Assembly: GCA_047974625.1 (NCBI GenBank)
Contig: JBKECK010000004.1
Span: 10,119 to 74,118, forward strand
Direction of reading: 5' to 3'
Origin: CADEDH01 sp047974625
Lineage (GTDB): Bacteria; Actinomycetota; Acidimicrobiia; Acidimicrobiales; SZUA-35
DNA length: 64,000 nucleotides
Shown here: piece by piece, positions 42,997-51,344 of the stretch
Position numbering within the stretch: position 1 is the first letter of the stretch
How the letters are laid out: the number at the start of each line of letters is the position of its first letter
Position numbers and translations under genes: made by a program
Notes under the pieces: generated by a model
Database searches by the model: none
Told to the model about the DNA's origin: nothing
What the model saw: only the letters and a program-made list of their open reading frames with translations

Positions 42997-44352
42997 ATGC
43001 ACGCCTTCAGAGAAGCCATCATTTCTGGTGCGTCCGGGGATGACCTGGCCGCGATCCCCCTCCCTGAGACGTACCGGGCCGCCTTCATCAGGGCGGAGGA
43101 CGTCGACATGTTCGAGGGGATGGACTCCTCTGACAAGGACCCCCGCCAGTCCCTGCACGTCGACGAGGTCCCGGTTCCCGAGTTGGCACCCGACGAGGCG
43201 CTAGTGGCCGTCATGGCCAGTTCGATCAACTTCAACACGGTGTGGACCTCGATCTTCGAGCCCCTGCCGACGTTCGGCTTCCTGAAGCGCCTCGGCCGCG
43301 AAAGCCGGTGGGGGGCCCGCCACGACCTCGATTATCACGTGGTCGGCTCCGACGGGGCCGGGGTGGTCCTCCGGACCGGCTCGGCGGTCCGGAACTGGAA
43401 ACCGGGCGACCACGTCGCCATCCACTGCAACTACGTCGACGATCAGGACCCGTCGTCCCACAATGATTCGATGCTGGCCGCCAACCAGCGGATCTGGGGC
43501 TTCGAAACCAACTTCGGTGGTCTGGCCGACCTCACCGTGGTCAAGGCCAACCAGCTGATGCCGAAACCCGCCCACCTGACCTGGGAGGAATCGGCCGTCA
43601 ACGCCCTGTGCGGTTCCACCAGCTACCGGATGCTGGTCTCGGACAACGCGGCCTCGATGAAGCAGGGCGACACCGTCCTGATCTGGGGGGCCACCGGCGG
43701 GCTCGGCTCCTACGCCGTCCAGCTGGTGCTGAACGGCGGCGGCACCCCGGTCGGAGTGGTTTCCTCCCCCGACAAGGTCGACCTGCTCAACGAGCTCGGT
43801 TGCCACGCGGCCATCGACCGCCGGGCCGAGAAATTCACCTTCTGGAAGGACGAGCGGACCCAGGACGAGTCCGAATGGCGCCGCTTCGGCGGTCGCATCC
43901 GAGAGCTGGCGGGCGAAGACCCCGACATCGTGTTCGAGCACCCGGGCCGCCAGACCATGGGGGCGTCGGTGTTCGTGGCCAAACGGGGCGGCACCATCGT
44001 CACCTGCGCCGCCACCTCCGGCTACATGATCGAGTACGACAACCGCCATCTGTGGATGCGGCTCAAGGAGATCGTGTCCAGCCACTTCGCCAACTACGAC
44101 GAGGCGTGGCGGATGAACCGCCTCATCGACCGGGGGGCGATCCAACCCACCCTTTCGAAGACCTACGAGCTGGCCGACATCGGCGAGGCCACCTACCAGG
44201 TGCACCACAACCTGCACGAGGGCAAGATCGGGGTCCGGTGCCTGTCACCGACGGACGGTCTCGGCATCACCGACCGGGAGAAGCGGGAACGGATCGGGGA
44301 GGACCGGATCACCCGGTTCCAGCGCCACGCCGAGGCCCGGGCCGCTTCCTGA
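42997..44352 (+). CDS. ccr: Crotonyl-CoA carboxylase/reductase
   Basis: A 451-residue medium-chain reductase with the long Ccr-specific N-terminus, the CO2/CoA-region motifs SSINFNTVWTSIFEP and DYHVVGSDGAGVVLRTG, the NADPH-binding loop IWGATGGLGSYAVQL, and CAATSGYMIEYDNRHLWMRLK near the C-terminus. It makes ethylmalonyl-CoA from crotonyl-CoA, CO2 and NADPH, either in the ethylmalonyl-CoA pathway or as an extender-unit supplier. The next pathway genes are not in the window. Hairpins follow at 44401-44465. Confidence 0.93.
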   Translation: MHAFREAIISGASGDDLAAIPLPETYRAAFIRAEDVDMFEGMDSSDKDPRQSLHVDEVPVPELAPDEALVAVMASSINFNTVWTSIFEPLPTFGFLKRLGRESRWGARHDLDYHVVGSDGAGVVLRTGSAVRNWKPGDHVAIHCNYVDDQDPSSHNDSMLAANQRIWGFETNFGGLADLTVVKANQLMPKPAHLTWEESAVNALCGSTSYRMLVSDNAASMKQGDTVLIWGATGGLGSYAVQLVLNGGGTPVGVVSSPDKVDLLNELGCHAAIDRRAEKFTFWKDERTQDESEWRRFGGRIRELAGEDPDIVFEHPGRQTMGASVFVAKRGGTIVTCAATSGYMIEYDNRHLWMRLKEIVSSHFANYDEAWRMNRLIDRGAIQPTLSKTYELADIGEATYQVHHNLHEGKIGVRCLSPTDGLGITDREKRERIGEDRITRFQRHAEARAAS

Positions 44353-44400
44353 CCCCGGCGGCTGGACCGACGGCGGCCGCGGCCGGTAGACCAACGCCTA

Positions 44401-44432
44401 CGGGCCGGCCGGGGTTCGCCCCGACCGGCCCG
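44401..44432 (+). terminator. Terminator hairpin with TTCG tetraloop after ccr
   Basis: A 13-bp stem with a single C-A mismatch closes on a TTCG tetraloop (44415-44418), 49 bp after the ccr stop. This is a very stable RNA hairpin, though no U-tract follows. Confidence 0.65.
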
Positions 44433-44444
44433 AGACGTTCTGCC

Positions 44445-44465
44445 CACCCCGGGCCGGCCGGGGTG
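44445..44465 (+). terminator. Second hairpin between ccr and the CMD-family gene
   Basis: CACCCCGG pairs exactly with CCGGGGTG around GCCGG. It ends 20 bp before the next ATG and overlaps the region where its ribosome binding site lies (GGAGAG at 44475), so it could affect translation rather than end transcription. Confidence 0.45.
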
Positions 44466-44485
44466 AACCGATCGGAGAGAGCCCC

Positions 44486-45067
44486 ATGAGCCAGCCCCGC
44501 CCCGCCCAGCCCCGCATCCAACCGGTGGACGAGTTCACCGGTGAGGCGGCCGAGATCGTCTCGTCGGCCATCACCGGACCCGACGACCAGCCGCTCAACA
44601 TCTTCGGCACCCTGGCCCATCACCCGAAGCTGATGAAACGGTTCAACCTGTTCGGCGGCTACCTGCTGACCAAGGGTCTCGTCCCGGCCCGGGAACGGGA
44701 GATCGTGATCCTCCGGATCGGGTGGAACGCCCGCTCGGTGTACGAGTTCGGCCAGCACACCGTGATCGGCGGGGCGGCCGGCCTGACCGACGACGAGATC
44801 GCCGCCCTCGGCTCAGACGACCCGGCCGCCCCAGGCACCTGGTCAGAGGACGACCTCCTGCTCATCGCCCTGGCCGATGAGCTCCACGCCGACGACTGTG
44901 TGGGCGAGGACACCTACGCCGGCCTGGCCAAACGCTGGACCGAGGCCGAACTGATCGAGCTGGTGGTGTGCGCCGGCTTCTACCGGCTGGTCTCCGGGTT
45001 CCTGAACACGATGGGGGTCCAGCTCGACGACGGGGTGCCAGGCTGGCCGTCGTCCAGCACCGCCTGA
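44486..45067 (+). CDS. Carboxymuconolactone decarboxylase (CMD) family protein
   Basis: A 193-residue helical protein with the CMD core: IFGTLAHHPKLMKRFNLFGGYLL, LVPAREREIVILRIGWNARSVYEFGQHTVIGGAAGLTDDEI, and a second helical pair. The redox CxxC of AhpD is absent; the EFGQH position fits the non-redox branch. The substrate is unknown. Its last 88 bp overlap the 3' end of the convergent EAL-domain gene, so both reading frames share DNA there. Confidence 0.82.
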   Translation: MSQPRPAQPRIQPVDEFTGEAAEIVSSAITGPDDQPLNIFGTLAHHPKLMKRFNLFGGYLLTKGLVPAREREIVILRIGWNARSVYEFGQHTVIGGAAGLTDDEIAALGSDDPAAPGTWSEDDLLLIALADELHADDCVGEDTYAGLAKRWTEAELIELVVCAGFYRLVSGFLNTMGVQLDDGVPGWPSSSTA

Positions 45068-48000
45068 GGGTCGAACATCCGGCCCCGCTCCCACCGGTCC
45101 ATCACCTCGTCCAGGGGCATGGCCGCCCCCATGGCGTAGCCCTGGGCGAAGTCACAACCGAGTTCGATCAGCATCCGCAGCTGGAGGGCGTTCTCCACTC
45201 CTTCGGCCACCACCTTGAGCCCGAGCGCACCGGCGAGGGCCAGGGTAGCCGACACGATGGCGGTGTCCTCCCGTGACTGGCCGAGGCCCCCGACGAACGA
45301 CCGGTCGACCTTGATGGCGTACGCCATGGAGAACCGCCGCAGGTAGTCCAGGGTGGCGTGACCGATCCCGAAGTCGTCCACGGCGATGCGGCAACCGAGG
45401 GCCACCAGGGCGTCCAGGGTGGACACGGCCGCTTCGACGTCGTCGATCCCCATGGACTCGGTGACCTCGAACCCGAGCCGGAACGGGGCCAGCCGGTGGC
45501 GCCGCAGGGCGTCGGTCACCGTGGCCACCAGGTTGGGTTCGGTCAGCTGGCGGGCCGACAGGTTGACGGTGACGACGGGTGCGTACCCGTCGGAGCGGGG
45601 CCATCGGGCCACCTCGGAGGCCACCCGGTCGATCAGCCACTCCCCGATGGGCACGATCAGGCCGGTCTCCTCAGCCAGTTCGATGAACTCGCCGGGGCCG
45701 ACGAGGCCGTGGCCGGGCCGGTCCCAACGGATCAGGGCCTCGGCCCCCACCATCCGCCCGGAGGCGAGCTCGCACACCGGCTGGTAGTGGACCACCAACT
45801 CCCCATTGGCCAGGGCCGCGTGGAGCGCCTGCTCCTTCTCCTGACGGGCCATGGCCCGGCGCTGATGGTCGACGTCGAACAGGGCGTAGCCACCGCGGCC
45901 CTGCTCCACGGCGGAGGCAAGAGCCGATTCGGCCTTGCTGATCACGGTGGTGGCCGCGGCATCGGGGCCGGTCACCGCCACCGCCCCGACCGAGGCGGTG
46001 ATGTGGATGTCGGCCCCCGACGGGACCCGGACGGGGTCCTCGATCGAATCGATGACCCGGCGGGCCAGGACCGAGGCGTCCAGTTCGGCGTTGGCCACAC
46101 ATATCATCAGGAACCGGTCGCTGGCGATCCGGCCCACGGTGTCGCCCAACCGGACCGAGGCCAGCAACCGGGACGCCACCTCGACCAGGACCCGGTCACC
46201 CACCTCGGGCCCCCAGGTGTCGTTGACCGCCTTGAACCGGTCGATGTCGACCAGCAGCACCGAGAGCGACGAGGGCTCCCGGTCGAGGCGGGCGATGGCC
46301 TGACCGAGCCGGTCGATGAGCAGGGTCCGGGTGGGGAGACCGGTAAGGCCGTCGTGGAGGGAGCGGTGAACGGCGGTCTCCTCCGCCGTGGAACGCAAGA
46401 TGGCCCCGGCCACCACCCGGGACAGCTGCTCGAGGAAGCGGACCTCGTCGTCGGAGGGCACCCCGTCGGCGGTGTGGGCCACCACCAGGGCGCCCCGCTG
46501 ACGGCGTTCGGTGTCGAGACAGGGGAAGGCCCATAGGGCCCGCACGTCGTCGCGGCGGAGCGGTTCGGCCAATCGGTCGGGCAGGTGGGCCACCAGGACG
46601 CTGCGGGGACGGGTGGGATCGCCCGAACCCATCACGGTGCGGAGCACGTCGCCGACCAGGTGTTCGTCGTGCTCACCGGTGGCCACCGCCTCCAGGCGGC
46701 GGTGGATGTCGGTGACCCCGACCCAGCACCGTCCCGCCCCCTGCAGGCGGGCCTCCACCACCGAGGCCACCTGGTGGCACAGGGTGGTCAGGTCGTTGCT
46801 GAGCGACAGGGTTTCGACCGGGCCGAGGGCGGGGGGCGGGCCGCTCGGCGCCGGATGGCCTCCCGAATCGGCCGTCGGATCCGCTCCGACCGGGGCTCCC
46901 CGGACCGGATCGGCCGTCGACCCCGCCCCCACCGGTCGGGACCGGGCCGGGCCGTCGTGCCGCAACGACCCGGGACCAGACGAGTGGGACGATGGCCCGG
47001 ACGTACCCGGGCCGGGGCCGGGGTGAAGGTGGAGATGGGGGCGGAGGTGGGGGGTGTCCGAACCGGGCGGCGCCGGGCGGGCGCGGCGGCCGTCACCGGG
47101 GGCGGGGGGCAGGGGGGACGGAGAGGGGGCCGACCGGACCGGCGGCCGGTTCCGGCGGGACCGGGCGGGCCCGGAGCCGGGGCCCACGTCGAGCCGACGG
47201 AACACCACGATCCGCTGGCGGGGCCGGACCCCGAAGGCGGGTAGGGCGGTGTGGGTGGCTTGAACCGCGATGAGGCGACCCGACCGGTGGCGCAGCAGGT
47301 GGGACGCCTCGACGGGGCCACCGTCGAGGGTGGCCCCGGCGTTGGTGGCCGCCAGCTCGCCGGGGGGCAGGTCGCCACCGGCCAGGGAGTCAAGGCTCCG
47401 GCCCACCAGGTCATCGGTCGACCAACCCAGGAGCTCGGCCAGATTATCACTGGCGTGGATCATGACGGGCCGGCCGGTGGTCCCGTCCTCGACGGTCACC
47501 ACCACCCCGTCGATCCCGCCGTCCTCCTCGCGGCCTGGACAGTCGTCCTCGACCGTGACCCCGTCCTCGACCGTCACCCCGGCCTCGCCGGCCACCCCGT
47601 CGTCGACCGTGACCCCGTGGGGGACCGGCCGGGCTTCCTGGCGGAGGTCGAGCTCTCCGTGGGACCGGGCGTGCCCCGGGGGTGGCGGGCCGGGGACCTC
47701 GGTCGGGGGCCGGCGGTCGGCGGAGAGCGGGGGGACCCGACCGGTGGCGCCCGCCCGGTCCGGCCCGGACGGTTCGATGAGGCTGACCGACCCGCCGGGC
47801 CCGACCGGCACCCCCCGGACCGGGACATCGGACCGGCGGGGCGGGGTCACGGGCCGGGGCACCACGGGCCGGACCGGCGGGTCGGCGGTGATCTCGGTGT
47901 TGAGGCGACGGGACGAGCGGAGCAGCTCGGTCAACGAGTCCGGTGCCCGAGCCGTGCCGCGGCCCCCGGTGACCGCAGCGGGTTCCTGCGGTCCCCCGTC

Positions 48001-48180
48001 ATCCCCCTGATCCGGACCCCCACCCACGGTCGGCTCCAACCCCGGGGTCCCGCCGGGTCCCGACGGAGCGGTCCTGTATGCGGGTGTCGGCGCCGCGTCG
48101 ATCTTGGCCGGCGGAAGCCAGGCGTCAGCGAACACGTCGAGAAGGGCTTCGCCCAGAGGCGCCATACTGCGGTCTGTCAC
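44980..48180 (-). CDS. PAS-GAF-GGDEF-EAL protein, probable c-di-GMP phosphodiesterase
   Basis: A 1066-residue cytoplasmic protein. After a Pro/Gly/Arg-rich N-terminus come a PAS-like domain (ASDNLAELLGWSTDDLVGRSLDSLAGG, about residues 240-340), a second low-complexity linker and a GAF-like domain (about 480-620). A GGDEF domain has its signature replaced by ASDRF. The EAL domain has intact GAEALIRW, DDFGIGHATLDYL and IKVDRSF. The cyclase is therefore expected to be dead and the phosphodiesterase active. It starts at GTG 48180, though ATG 48165 is possible. The 3' end overlaps the convergent CMD gene. Confidence 0.88.
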   Translation of the reverse strand: MTDRSMAPLGEALLDVFADAWLPPAKIDAAPTPAYRTAPSGPGGTPGLEPTVGGGPDQGDDGGPQEPAAVTGGRGTARAPDSLTELLRSSRRLNTEITADPPVRPVVPRPVTPPRRSDVPVRGVPVGPGGSVSLIEPSGPDRAGATGRVPPLSADRRPPTEVPGPPPPGHARSHGELDLRQEARPVPHGVTVDDGVAGEAGVTVEDGVTVEDDCPGREEDGGIDGVVVTVEDGTTGRPVMIHASDNLAELLGWSTDDLVGRSLDSLAGGDLPPGELAATNAGATLDGGPVEASHLLRHRSGRLIAVQATHTALPAFGVRPRQRIVVFRRLDVGPGSGPARSRRNRPPVRSAPSPSPLPPAPGDGRRARPAPPGSDTPHLRPHLHLHPGPGPGTSGPSSHSSGPGSLRHDGPARSRPVGAGSTADPVRGAPVGADPTADSGGHPAPSGPPPALGPVETLSLSNDLTTLCHQVASVVEARLQGAGRCWVGVTDIHRRLEAVATGEHDEHLVGDVLRTVMGSGDPTRPRSVLVAHLPDRLAEPLRRDDVRALWAFPCLDTERRQRGALVVAHTADGVPSDDEVRFLEQLSRVVAGAILRSTAEETAVHRSLHDGLTGLPTRTLLIDRLGQAIARLDREPSSLSVLLVDIDRFKAVNDTWGPEVGDRVLVEVASRLLASVRLGDTVGRIASDRFLMICVANAELDASVLARRVIDSIEDPVRVPSGADIHITASVGAVAVTGPDAAATTVISKAESALASAVEQGRGGYALFDVDHQRRAMARQEKEQALHAALANGELVVHYQPVCELASGRMVGAEALIRWDRPGHGLVGPGEFIELAEETGLIVPIGEWLIDRVASEVARWPRSDGYAPVVTVNLSARQLTEPNLVATVTDALRRHRLAPFRLGFEVTESMGIDDVEAAVSTLDALVALGCRIAVDDFGIGHATLDYLRRFSMAYAIKVDRSFVGGLGQSREDTAIVSATLALAGALGLKVVAEGVENALQLRMLIELGCDFAQGYAMGAAMPLDEVMDRWERGRMFDPQAVLDDGQPGTPSSSWTPIVFRNPETSR

Positions 48181-48368
48181 CTGCTCGCTTCCTGGTCAGC
48201 CCGCCGGCCTCATCGAGGAACCCGGCGCCACCCTAGCCAACCGGTGGGGTCGACGACAGGGATCCGGCCCACGAATCTTGACCCGGATGTCCCCTGTTCC
48301 AGCGACAAGAGCCGTGCTCCGGTGTCATAGCCGCTGGACACGGTGGACGATCGGTACCGTGAACGCCT

Positions 48369-49700
48369 GTGTCGGCCACGCTGACCGTGGAAGCCCTGTG
48401 CGCCGCGGTGACCGATGCCACCACCACGGCGTTCCCGGACGAGGTGTGGGTGAGTGGTGCCATCTCGGGTCTGTCCCGCGCCCCCAACGGGCACGTGTAC
48501 TTCGATCTCGTCGACCCGGCCGGCCCGGCGGGCGAGTCACGGCGGCGCCTCGTGCCCGTGGTCCTGTTCGCCACCAACCGGGAGCGGGTGAACCTGATCA
48601 TCCGCAAGTCAGGCGGGGCCCGGATGGGCGACGGCATGGAGATCCGGATCCGGGGCCGGGTGCGCTACTACCCACCCCAGGCACGGATCCAGCTCGACAT
48701 GTCGCTGATCGACCCGGTGTACACCATCGGTCGGATAACGGAGGCCCGCGACGAGCTCCTGAAACGCCTGGCCGCGGAGGGTGTCCTGGGCCGTAATGCG
48801 GCCCGTCCCCTGGCCGACCTGCCCCTGCGGGTCGCCCTGGTCACCAGTGAGGGCAGCGCCGCCCACCACGACGTGGCCCACGAACTGGCCACCAGCGGTT
48901 TCCGTTTCGTGGTCGACGTCCACGACACCCGGGTCCAGGGAGCGGACGCCGTCCCCGGCCTGGTCGCCGCGATCACGGCCGCCGGTCGGACCGGGGCGGA
49001 CGTGGTGGTCGTGGCCCGGGGAGGCGGGGCCAAGGGTGACCTGCTGGCTTTCGACCACGAGGACGTGGCCCGGGCCATCGTCGCCTGCCCCGTCCCGGTC
49101 GTGGTCGGGGTGGGCCACGAAACCGACCGATCGGTAGCCGACGAGGTGGCGCACACTTCGGCCAAGACCCCCACGGCCACCGCCGGCGTCCTCATCGGGG
49201 CGGCCCGGGCCTTCGAGCAGAGGGTTGACCGGGCGTCGGCCCGCCTCACCCACCGGGTGATCGAGCTGATCGACCGGGCATCGCTGACCCTCCGCACTGA
49301 CGCCCGCCGCCTGATCCAGGCCACCGAACGGGCCGTGGAACGGGGCGGGGCCAGGCTGGACGCCGACACCCGGCTACTCACCGACCGGGCGGGCCGGTTG
49401 CTCGACCGCGGTGACGACCGGGTGGACCGGGCCACCCTCGTGGTCCGCAGCCTCGACCCCCGCCGCCAGCTAGACCGGGGCTGGGCGGTGGCCACCACCG
49501 CCGACGGCACCCTGCTCCGGTCCGTCCACGAGATCCAACCGGGAGAGACGTTGATCACCCGACTGGCTTCCGGCACGATCCACAGCACGATCGACGCCAT
49601 CGTCCCCACGGACACCGGGCCGGACCCGGTTCCCGGGGAACCCGGACCGCCCGACCACCCCAGTGGAGCCTGGGCACGCCACACTGGGAGCCAGCCATGA
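48369..49700 (+). CDS. xseA: Exodeoxyribonuclease VII large subunit
   Basis: A 443-residue protein with the N-terminal OB-fold (VWVSGAISGLSRAPNGHVYFDL) and the XseA catalytic core (VALVTSEGSAAHHDVAHEL, VVVVARGGGAKGDLLAFDHEDVARAI, VGVGHETDRSVADEVAHTSAKTPTATA). A coiled-coil C-terminus shorter than in E. coli binds XseB. It starts at GTG 48369 with no clear Shine-Dalgarno sequence, so leaderless translation is possible. xseB overlaps its stop by ATGA. Confidence 0.95.
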   Translation: MSATLTVEALCAAVTDATTTAFPDEVWVSGAISGLSRAPNGHVYFDLVDPAGPAGESRRRLVPVVLFATNRERVNLIIRKSGGARMGDGMEIRIRGRVRYYPPQARIQLDMSLIDPVYTIGRITEARDELLKRLAAEGVLGRNAARPLADLPLRVALVTSEGSAAHHDVAHELATSGFRFVVDVHDTRVQGADAVPGLVAAITAAGRTGADVVVVARGGGAKGDLLAFDHEDVARAIVACPVPVVVGVGHETDRSVADEVAHTSAKTPTATAGVLIGAARAFEQRVDRASARLTHRVIELIDRASLTLRTDARRLIQATERAVERGGARLDADTRLLTDRAGRLLDRGDDRVDRATLVVRSLDPRRQLDRGWAVATTADGTLLRSVHEIQPGETLITRLASGTIHSTIDAIVPTDTGPDPVPGEPGPPDHPSGAWARHTGSQP

Positions 49701-50134
49701 CGCCTCCACCCAACGCCCCCACGACCGGGCTCGCCGAACCGGCCGGAACCGGCCCCGTCTCCCCCGCCCCGCAGGACCCCGGCCGCGCCACCAACGGTGA
49801 CACTGACCAGAGCCGAACCGGCGGACCCAACGGCACCACCGGCACCGACCAGAGCCGGGCCGTCGCACCCGGCGGCAGCGCCAACGGCGACACCGGGCCC
49901 GTCCGGCCGGAGGCGGCGGGCCGCCCCGGCTACGGCGCTGCGATCGAGGAGCTCGAATCGATCCTGGCCGAGCTCGAGGGCCGGGACGTCGACGTCGACG
50001 TGCTGGCCGACCGGGTGGCCCGGGGGGCCGAGCTGGTCCGGGTGTGCCGCCAGCACCTGCGGGCGGCCCGGGTCGAGGTCGACGCGGTGATCGAGGAGCT
50101 GCTCGACGAGACCGCCGACGGACCCAGCCGGTAG
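49697..50134 (+). CDS. xseB: Exodeoxyribonuclease VII small subunit with long N-terminal extension
   Basis: A 145-residue protein whose C-terminal ~65 residues form the XseB helical hairpin (YGAAIEELESILAELEGRDVDVDVLADRVARGAELVRVCRQHL). The first ~75 residues are a Gly/Thr/Pro/Asn-rich tail with repeated NGDT and DQSR words, absent from ordinary XseB proteins of about 75-80 residues. ATG 49697 overlaps the xseA stop, so the extension is probably translated. Confidence 0.9.
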   Translation: MTPPPNAPTTGLAEPAGTGPVSPAPQDPGRATNGDTDQSRTGGPNGTTGTDQSRAVAPGGSANGDTGPVRPEAAGRPGYGAAIEELESILAELEGRDVDVDVLADRVARGAELVRVCRQHLRAARVEVDAVIEELLDETADGPSR

Positions 50135-50147
50135 GGGTCCGACCTCG

Positions 50148-51281
50148 ATGACCTCACCTCTGGCGGCGGAGATCCCACCACCGGGCCCGGCCGCGCCCGT
50201 CCAGCTGACCGCGGTGGCCGCCGCCGTCGACGCCCGGCTCGACCGGGTCCTGGCCGACGAGTCCGGCCGGTGGAAGGCCGTCGATCCCCGGCTCGGCGAG
50301 GCGGTGGACGAGCTGAGGGCCGTGGTCGGCAGCGGCGGCAAGCGGTTCCGGGCCGCCTTCTGCTACTGGGCGTGGCGGGGACGGTCGCGGTGCCGGCCGT
50401 GGGGCGACGATCCGCCCGCCGCCCTGGCCGCCGACCCGGGTGCCTCCGTGGCCCTCGACGCCGCGGCTGGGTTCGAGCTCCTCCAGGCGTTCGCCCTCAT
50501 CCACGACGACATCATGGACGACTCCGCCACCCGGCGGGGGCGGCCCACCGTCCACCTGGCCCAGGCCGGACGGTTGGCCGAGAACGGCTGGCGGGGCGAG
50601 TCCCGCCGGTTCGGCGAGGGGGTGGCCATCCTCATCGGCGACCTGAGCCACGCCTACGCCGACCGGATGATGGCCGGGGTCTCCCCGGCCGGTCGGACCA
50701 TCTGGGACGACCTCCGGATCGAGCTCAACCTCGGCCAGTACCTGGATCTCCGTTCGGCTGCCTCGGCCGAGCTCGACGCCGTCACCGCCCACCGGGTGTC
50801 CACCTTCAAGTCGGCGATGTACACCATCGTCCGGCCACTCCAGCTCGGGGCCAGCGTCGAAGGCCCCGCCGACCCGGCCCTGCTGGCCGCCCTCGACCGG
50901 TTCGGCCGCCCCCTGGGCCGGGCCTTCCAGCTCAAGGACGACCTGCTCGGGGTGCTCGGCAACGAGGCCCGGCTGGGCAAGCCGGTAGGCGACGACCTCC
51001 GCGAGGGCAAGCCCACCGAGCTGCTGGCCCTCGCCCTGGAACGGGCCACCCCGACCCAACGGTCGGTGCTGGCCGAGGTGGGCCGCCGTGACCTGTCGGC
51101 CGACGACGTGGCCGCCATCGTCGAGGTCTTCACCGCCACCGGGGCGGTCGCCGACATCGACGCCCGGATGACCGAGCTCGTGGCCGAATCGGTGGCCGTG
51201 GTGGAGGATCTCCCCTACCCGGCCGACACCCGGGCCGCCCTCGTTGCCCTAGCCGGCTACGTGGCGTCGAGAACCTCCTGA
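50148..51281 (+). CDS. Polyprenyl (geranylgeranyl-type) diphosphate synthase
   Basis: A 377-residue trans-prenyltransferase with the first Asp-rich motif in LIHDDIMDDSATRRGRPTVH and the second in QLKDDLLGVLGNEARLGKPVGDDLREGKPTELL, plus GGKRFRAAFCYWAW near the N-terminus. It condenses isopentenyl diphosphate with allylic diphosphates. Chain length cannot be fixed, but a C20 product is common for this group. It follows xseB by 13 bp, in an operon-like run. Confidence 0.9.
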   Translation: MTSPLAAEIPPPGPAAPVQLTAVAAAVDARLDRVLADESGRWKAVDPRLGEAVDELRAVVGSGGKRFRAAFCYWAWRGRSRCRPWGDDPPAALAADPGASVALDAAAGFELLQAFALIHDDIMDDSATRRGRPTVHLAQAGRLAENGWRGESRRFGEGVAILIGDLSHAYADRMMAGVSPAGRTIWDDLRIELNLGQYLDLRSAASAELDAVTAHRVSTFKSAMYTIVRPLQLGASVEGPADPALLAALDRFGRPLGRAFQLKDDLLGVLGNEARLGKPVGDDLREGKPTELLALALERATPTQRSVLAEVGRRDLSADDVAAIVEVFTATGAVADIDARMTELVAESVAVVEDLPYPADTRAALVALAGYVASRTS

Positions 51282-51344
51282 TCCTGGAGGTACCCTCATA
51301 GGGCGGGCAGAACCTCGTCGTCGACGCGCCGATGGGGGAGACAC

